Positions 42,713 through 46,789 of a stretch of DNA of 46,789 nt are shown piece after piece. Under the pieces are notes generated by a model. That model did no database searches. It had not been told where the DNA came from and saw only the letters and a program-made list of their open reading frames with translations. The translations under genes and the position numbers were made by a program. The stretch is from a bacterium (lineage in GTDB: Bacteria > Electryoneota > JAOADG01). The first letter of the stretch is position 1. Every line of letters starts with the position of its first letter. The stretch is taken from NCBI GenBank assembly GCA_030247525.1, contig JAOTSC010000005.1, forward strand, positions 1 to 46,789. Reading direction: 5' to 3'.

Positions 42713-44023
42713 TTACTTCCGTTCTAACTCGGCAAACCATTCCAAATCGGGCGTGCGGGGAAACATGTCGTAGAGCCGAATCCGAGTGAGTTGGTAGCGT
42801 TCGGAAGCGAGCAGGATTTTCAAATCGCGGGCGAGCGCAGCGCCATGACAGGCGATATAGGCGATTTTACGGGGTTTGCGGCGGAGAATTTCTTTCATCA
42901 CAACCGCTCCCGCGCCATCATAAGCTGGATCGAGGAGAATGCCATCGGGACGCAACGCCGGTTCGATGGTCGGAAAGTCCTTCACGACATCGCAACCAAA
43001 ATATTGTATCGGTAATTTTACTTTTTTCTGCGCGCGCGTACCATCCTGAATCGCGGTTACACTCCGTTCCAATACCAGCACCTCGGTACCGGACTTCGCG
43101 ATGCGACGAGCAAACGGCCCATACCCGCCATATAAATCGAACATCGTCGTTGTTATGTCGCGCGACCACACCTCGACCGCATTCACCATCGCTTTAGCGC
43201 CCGCGTCATTCACTTGCCGGAACGTCAAAGGATGAATCGCGATGCCATCATCACCGGATAAGAGAAGTTCACCCGCGATAGTATGGGTAGTCGACGCGGC
43301 GTTCTTTTCCGAGTCGCGGCTGAGCGGCGCGCTGGAGATGCCGACCAGACCGGGGTACTCGTGAAAGAATCCGCTGAGCTGGGTTTTCACTGCGACAGGA
43401 AGGTTTTCCCGGGTCGTGAAATGAAGATGCATACCATCACCCACCCGCAGCGATATTCGTGCCAATAGTGCTGGTAGTTGCTTGATATCGTTGCGCATGG
43501 CAACTAACAATTCGCGATACAGTTGGCGCAACGGTTCCATCGCCAACATACAATCATTCACCGGTACGACCAGTGCGGCGTTATTCGTAGGATGATAACC
43601 GATTTTAGGATTTTGACCGCTGGAAACCGATAGCTCGATTTTGTTGCGGTACTCCCACGCGGGACCCTCGGTTATCGGTGGTTCGATTTCCCATTCGATA
43701 CCGCCAATTCGCTTCAGCGTCTCTTGGGCATGGGCATGTTTGTAAGACAATTCGGCACTGCGTTCGATACAACCGTAACGCGACCCGGGGCATTTATCCG
43801 CATGGGGACACGGATGGGGCGTCCGCTCCGGCGCATCGGAAAGCCGCCGACGTAACGTGCCCCGCCACACGTTGCCGGTAATCACCGCATCGATCTCGCC
43901 GCTCTCGCCCGGCAACAATCCCGGCACGAACCCGACCCGCCCCTCATTGCGAAAGACCCCTTCGCCGTGCGCGCTTAAATCGGTCGCAATTACCGTCAAT
44001 CGAGTATTATTTACCATCGTCAT
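42713..44023 (-). CDS. TrmA/RlmD-type RNA (uracil-5-)-methyltransferase
   Basis: This 436-residue SAM-dependent methyltransferase makes 5-methyluridine in rRNA or tRNA. The N-terminal TRAM domain is present (TDLSAHGEGVFRNEGRVGFV). The iron-sulphur cysteines are in CPHADKCPGSRYGC plus a later Cys in PVNDCML, which favours the RlmC/RlmD group. The SAM domain has HPLTFRQVN, MFDLYGGYGPFARRIA and ILLDPAYDGAG in place of DPPRxG. The catalytic Cys is in IAYIACHGAALARDL and the base Glu in DMFPRTPDLEWF. The order matches the family, though some motifs are divergent. Start is ATG 44023, with an alternative at 44017. It overlaps the end of the upstream DUF2231 gene. Confidence 0.9.
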   Translation of the reverse strand: MTMVNNTRLTVIATDLSAHGEGVFRNEGRVGFVPGLLPGESGEIDAVITGNVWRGTLRRRLSDAPERTPHPCPHADKCPGSRYGCIERSAELSYKHAHAQETLKRIGGIEWEIEPPITEGPAWEYRNKIELSVSSGQNPKIGYHPTNNAALVVPVNDCMLAMEPLRQLYRELLVAMRNDIKQLPALLARISLRVGDGMHLHFTTRENLPVAVKTQLSGFFHEYPGLVGISSAPLSRDSEKNAASTTHTIAGELLLSGDDGIAIHPLTFRQVNDAGAKAMVNAVEVWSRDITTTMFDLYGGYGPFARRIAKSGTEVLVLERSVTAIQDGTRAQKKVKLPIQYFGCDVVKDFPTIEPALRPDGILLDPAYDGAGAVVMKEILRRKPRKIAYIACHGAALARDLKILLASERYQLTRIRLYDMFPRTPDLEWFAELERK

Positions 44024-44516
44024 CCACCACGGTTGGGGCGTTCGTCGCCGCTTGATTTACCGGAAGCGTATTCGCACCATAGCGATAGACCAATTCACCA
44101 CCGTAATGTCCGGCGATAGAAACCAGCAGCGCGCCTGCCACTGAAATGATGATGACGCTATTCCGGAACCGCTCGAGTTTCGGGACAAATAGAATCGTAA
44201 GCCGCAGTACCAGCATGCCGATTGCGACCCACATCGTCGCATATCCTAACGATTCATGCCGTTCGAGTAAAGCGGAAACGGCAGGATTCTGGAGGACATT
44301 TGCTTCGACCGAGCTTCCGGTAACGACTGCGCCGATTGCCCCAAGCACTCCGACAATCGATAGTAGGAGAGCGCTTTCCCGCATTCCTTCGGGACGACGC
44401 AACACGATTGCGAGAATATCGCAAACGGCGACTAACACGAGCGCAGCCACTGGCAAGTGAACTGCCACCGGATGAAATCCGGCAAATTGTAGGTGTGAGA
44501 ACATAATAGGTAACAT
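44007..44516 (-). CDS. DUF2231 family membrane protein
   Basis: This encodes about 169 residues from ATG 44516; ATG 44504 is equally possible, and neither has a clear ribosome site. The longer frame up to 44642 reads through a repeat array and is rejected. Four membrane helices are visible. FHPVAVHLPVAALVLVAVCDILAIV opens the DUF2231 domain, and LLLSIVGVLGAIGAVVTG follows. GYATMWVAIGMLVLRLTILF and VIIISVAGALLVSIAGHYGGELVY are next, with the conserved GHYGGELVYRYG. Family members occur with haem or cytochrome-related genes, but none is present here. It overlaps the rlmD-like gene by 17 bp, so the two are co-transcribed. Confidence 0.85.
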   Translation of the reverse strand: MLPIMFSHLQFAGFHPVAVHLPVAALVLVAVCDILAIVLRRPEGMRESALLLSIVGVLGAIGAVVTGSSVEANVLQNPAVSALLERHESLGYATMWVAIGMLVLRLTILFVPKLERFRNSVIIISVAGALLVSIAGHYGGELVYRYGANTLPVNQAATNAPTVVDDDGK

Positions 44517-44574
44517 AACACAAAACCGGGGCGCGAGCGAGCAAATTTTAGTATTTTTTTGGAATGAGTGCGAT

Positions 44575-44830
44575 TCATGGTGGATACGGGCTTCCAGCCT
44601 GTACATCATTTCGGTACGACAGACACTCTTGTCTGTCGGCATTTAGGGCGTATGCCACTCGCCCCTACAGTTTTATAAAAAATAGGGGCGTATCGCTACG
44701 CCCCTATCGTTCCTTGTTCTCTGTAAAGCAAATGGGATTGCTTCGTCGCTGCGCTCCTCGCAAAGACAACCGCAGACAGGAGTGTCCGCGCTACAAGACG
44801 GGCGGCTGCCAGCCGCCCCTACGAAGTTAC
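44575..44830. repeat. Palindromic array, left copy of a 150-bp direct repeat
   Basis: TTCATGGTGGATACGGGCTT opens the array (shared with 46604). GACAGACA/TGTCTGTC with a CTCT loop lies at 44618-44637, followed by a degenerate GGGCG...CGCCCCTAC unit. From 44681 to 44830 comes a 150-bp composite. It contains GGGGCGTA/TACGCCCC, a TCATTGCGAG-type unit in reverse (GATTGCTTCGTCGCTGCGCT at 44736), GCAGACAGGAGTGTCCGC and GGGCGGCT/AGCCGCCCCTAC. It ends at the stop codon of the neighbouring sorting-domain gene. Confidence 0.88.
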
Positions 44831-46485
44831 TTCACTAATTGGATCAGCTGGCTATTGCTAAAGCCCGGTGCATCCATCTTCACGATATAGGAACCACTCG
44901 AAAGATGATCGGCGCGGAACGAAACCCGGTGCCAACCCGCCTTCAGATTCCCATTATGGAGATCGACCACTTTTTGTCCCAACATATTATAGATTGCAAG
45001 TGTAACGTCTGAACTTCTCGGTACTGCAACCTTGAAGGAGGTCGTGGCATTGAAGGGATTCGGATAGGCTTGTTCTAATCGAAACTCACCCGGAAGGGGT
45101 AACTCGGTTGCGTCGATGTTGTCAGCGACAATTTGGAAAGTCGCATCGGAACTATCTTGGATGGCGCGAATCGCTACGGTCTGATAAGAGATCCGAATTC
45201 GTGCTTCATTGGTGTTAATGGAAGGCACTTGCCACAACAGTGAGTCTAAAACAACCGCAAGCAGTTCCCATGGTCCAAAAGTTGTGAACTTCACTTCTAC
45301 CATTACGGCATCGGTTTGCAAAATACCTTCACTCCGCCATCGAATGGGATAGGATGAGTTTCCCTCCAATAACTCGCCGCCATTCGGTTGCAATAATTCT
45401 AATGTTGGTACAAGGGAAAAACTCTGACGCGACTCATCAAAGATGTTAGAGTCGGTCGTCGATTCGATCCGCAATCGGGCAGTTGCGCCCATTGTGTAAG
45501 TACCAGTGACGATACATGCTTCATTCGTATCGTTCGGCGTACTGGCAATTAGTGTATCCCAACTACCCGTCGGATAATTGCGATTTATCAGGAAACGAAC
45601 GTTACCGGTCGCAATAGGCGTTGTTTGCCATTGCAGTAATGTTGTATCGCCAATTCGCAGAGCGTTATTTGTAAAGGGTTCCTGGAGACCAAACTGCGTT
45701 ACATTGATTCGATCGCTAATTACTTGGATTGCGGTATCAAGTACCGAACGAATCCGTATTCGTGAAGTCAATCCGGTAACCGGAGCAGTAACCAACCAAT
45801 TCTCACTGGAATCGTTCGCTGTACTATCAAACAAGGTCTCCCAATTTCCCGATGGATAGTTGCGATTCAACGAAATCTGGACACTACCTGGAATAGCAGC
45901 ACACGCCCACTGCAAAGGAAAATTTGTACCGACCACCAACCGGGAGAGAAAAGTTGGATTAACTAACTGTAATCCCGTTTTAATCCGCATCGTATCGGAG
46001 GAGACATTCCATATTTCGGTATCGCCATGCGGAACGACGAACAACTGGCCTTGGTTCAGTATCTCGTTGTAATAGGTACCAGTAGGAATCGGCCCATCGA
46101 ATGATTCAAATGCCCGCATGTAAAAATGGTCGCCTTCATAGGGAAGAGTAGGAAGATACCATGGATATGAACTAAAAATAATTAATACAGAAAAAGTTCC
46201 TTGCCAATCAGTTCCATGACCAATGGGAAAAGACAACCAAAGTCGATCATCTCCCCCCGGCATACCATTTGTTAAGGGGGGATCTATCCCATCTTGTAAT
46301 GAATCGACAATAACCTGAACTTGACTCCCGATTGCAAGTGGTTGTCCAAGATGGTTGCGGATGTAGGTGGGATCGAAGGTCGTCGCATCAAATGTATTAA
46401 TCTGCATGCCACTCGGTTGTGCGAGTAGTAAAGAGGAAAGCAACAGCAAGAAGAAAATGACAGAAAAAATCGAGCGGTACTTCAT
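44827..46485 (-). CDS. Secreted Ig-like repeat protein with sorting domain
   Basis: The product has 552 residues, with GGGAAG before ATG 46485 and a signal peptide (MKYRSIFSVIFFLLLLSSLLLAQ minus its ends). After an N-terminal region with FSVLIIFSSYPWY come three repeats of about 95 residues. They contain FPLQW...VQISLNRNYPSGNWETL, LLQWQTT...NVRFLINRNYPTGSWDTL and GGELLEGNSSYPIRW. This is the pattern of Kre9/KNH-like (Ser-Thr-rich GPI-anchored type) Ig-like domains often seen in bacterial surface proteins. A Por-type sorting domain ends it (LEQAYPNPFNATTSFKVAVP, IYNMLGQKV, ending IQLVK). The gene is enclosed by 150-bp direct repeats, so it may be a cassette that can be lost or duplicated. Confidence 0.9.
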   Translation of the reverse strand: MKYRSIFSVIFFLLLLSSLLLAQPSGMQINTFDATTFDPTYIRNHLGQPLAIGSQVQVIVDSLQDGIDPPLTNGMPGGDDRLWLSFPIGHGTDWQGTFSVLIIFSSYPWYLPTLPYEGDHFYMRAFESFDGPIPTGTYYNEILNQGQLFVVPHGDTEIWNVSSDTMRIKTGLQLVNPTFLSRLVVGTNFPLQWACAAIPGSVQISLNRNYPSGNWETLFDSTANDSSENWLVTAPVTGLTSRIRIRSVLDTAIQVISDRINVTQFGLQEPFTNNALRIGDTTLLQWQTTPIATGNVRFLINRNYPTGSWDTLIASTPNDTNEACIVTGTYTMGATARLRIESTTDSNIFDESRQSFSLVPTLELLQPNGGELLEGNSSYPIRWRSEGILQTDAVMVEVKFTTFGPWELLAVVLDSLLWQVPSINTNEARIRISYQTVAIRAIQDSSDATFQIVADNIDATELPLPGEFRLEQAYPNPFNATTSFKVAVPRSSDVTLAIYNMLGQKVVDLHNGNLKAGWHRVSFRADHLSSGSYIVKMDAPGFSNSQLIQLVK

Positions 46486-46603
46486 GGCACTTCCCTTTCC
46501 GATTCAGTAGCACATCAATAATACATAACAATTAAGTTGATTGCGAGCGTTTTTCTTGTCCAGTGAAAAATATTTCGTAAGTGGTGGGTTATTAAGATTC
46601 TAT

Positions 46604-46789
46604 TCATGGTGGATACGGGCTTCCAAGCCCGTAAAAAGAAATAGGGGCGTATCGCAACGCCTCTATCGTTCCTTGTTCTCTGTAAAGCAAATGGGATTGC
46701 TTCGTCGCTGCGCTCCTCGCAAAGACAACCGCAGACAGGAGTGTCCGCGCTACAAGACGGGCGGCTGCCAGCCGCCCCTACGAAGTTAC
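46604..46789. repeat. Palindromic array, right copy of the 150-bp direct repeat
   Basis: TTCATGGTGGATACGGGCTT and the hairpin ACGGGCTT/AAGCCCGT open the array. From 46640 to the window edge it matches 44681-44830 at 148 of 150 positions. It lacks the 78 bp of extra units found between those two blocks in the left copy. The last bases (CGAAGTTAC) include the TTA that serves as the stop codon at the left copy, so another minus-strand gene may end here and continue outside the window. Apart from this array, 46486-46603 shows nothing but the leader of the gene at 44827-46485. Confidence 0.88.

Noticed and set aside
44517-44642. N-terminal extension of 42 residues on the DUF2231 gene.
   Set aside because: It lies largely in repeat DNA, and the conserved DUF2231 domain begins only at FHPVAVHLP.
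1-46789. tRNA, rRNA and integrase/IS transposase genes.
   Set aside because: I looked through the intergenic gaps and recognised no tRNA cloverleaf, rRNA segment or transposase; the only repeated DNA is the palindromic family. A covariance-model search would be needed to exclude small RNAs.

Overview
The window looks like chromosomal DNA of a Gram-negative bacterium of moderate GC from the wider FCB (Fibrobacterota/Chlorobiota/Bacteroidota) group or a neighbouring candidate phylum. The evidence is five predicted secreted proteins that end in a Por/type IX-like C-terminal sorting domain (a PNPFN motif and a terminal Lys), an AgmX-type TonB-like protein in an ExbB/ExbD operon, and a YbeY of the HxxxHxxxxxD form that I recall from Bacteroidota. 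The exact phylum cannot be fixed from this sequence alone.

Layout. 1-8.6 kb: an operon for an energised envelope machine (giant TPR protein, small secreted protein, ExbB, two ExbD paralogues, AgmX-like TonB protein), closed by a strong terminator. 8.8-16.2 kb: aspS, then the conserved phoH / 7TM-HD phosphohydrolase / ybeY / CNNM-CBS run and one hypothetical gene. 16.5-20 kb: RNase E/G, an AT-rich gene-free region with a perfect DnaA box (candidate oriC), and dnaA. 20-27.6 kb: a large sorting-domain protein, a GNAT acetyltransferase, a carboxypeptidase-regulatory-like lipoprotein next to a GH53 endo-galactanase, and a cobalamin adenosyltransferase. 27.8-29.7 kb: a restriction-modification pair made of a DpnA-like methyltransferase and a MutH/Sau3AI-like endonuclease, both predicted to act at GATC, followed by a gene remnant. 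30-32.5 kb: dnaG and a decayed AbrB-Doc toxin-antitoxin locus. 32.5-38.4 kb: an FG-GAP propeller protein, a secreted transglutaminase-like protein and a further sorting-domain protein. 38.9-41.8 kb: TRAP transporter DctQ-DctM followed directly by an HD-GYP response regulator. 41.9-46.5 kb, minus strand: a HepT-MntA toxin-antitoxin pair, an RlmD/TrmA-type methyltransferase, a DUF2231 membrane protein and another sorting-domain protein.

The most distinctive feature is a family of short palindromic elements that fills many intergenic gaps. Most are framed by GTAGGGG on the left or CCCCTAC on the right. Each carries perfect or near-perfect stems of about 8 bp whose sequence differs from element to element. 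They resemble REP/BIME arrays, but no REP-associated transposase gene is present here. One array lies in frame inside the DpnA-like methyltransferase and adds about 50 residues. One supplies the annotated start codon of phoH. A 150-bp composite array occurs as a 98.7 % identical direct repeat on both sides of the last sorting-domain gene.
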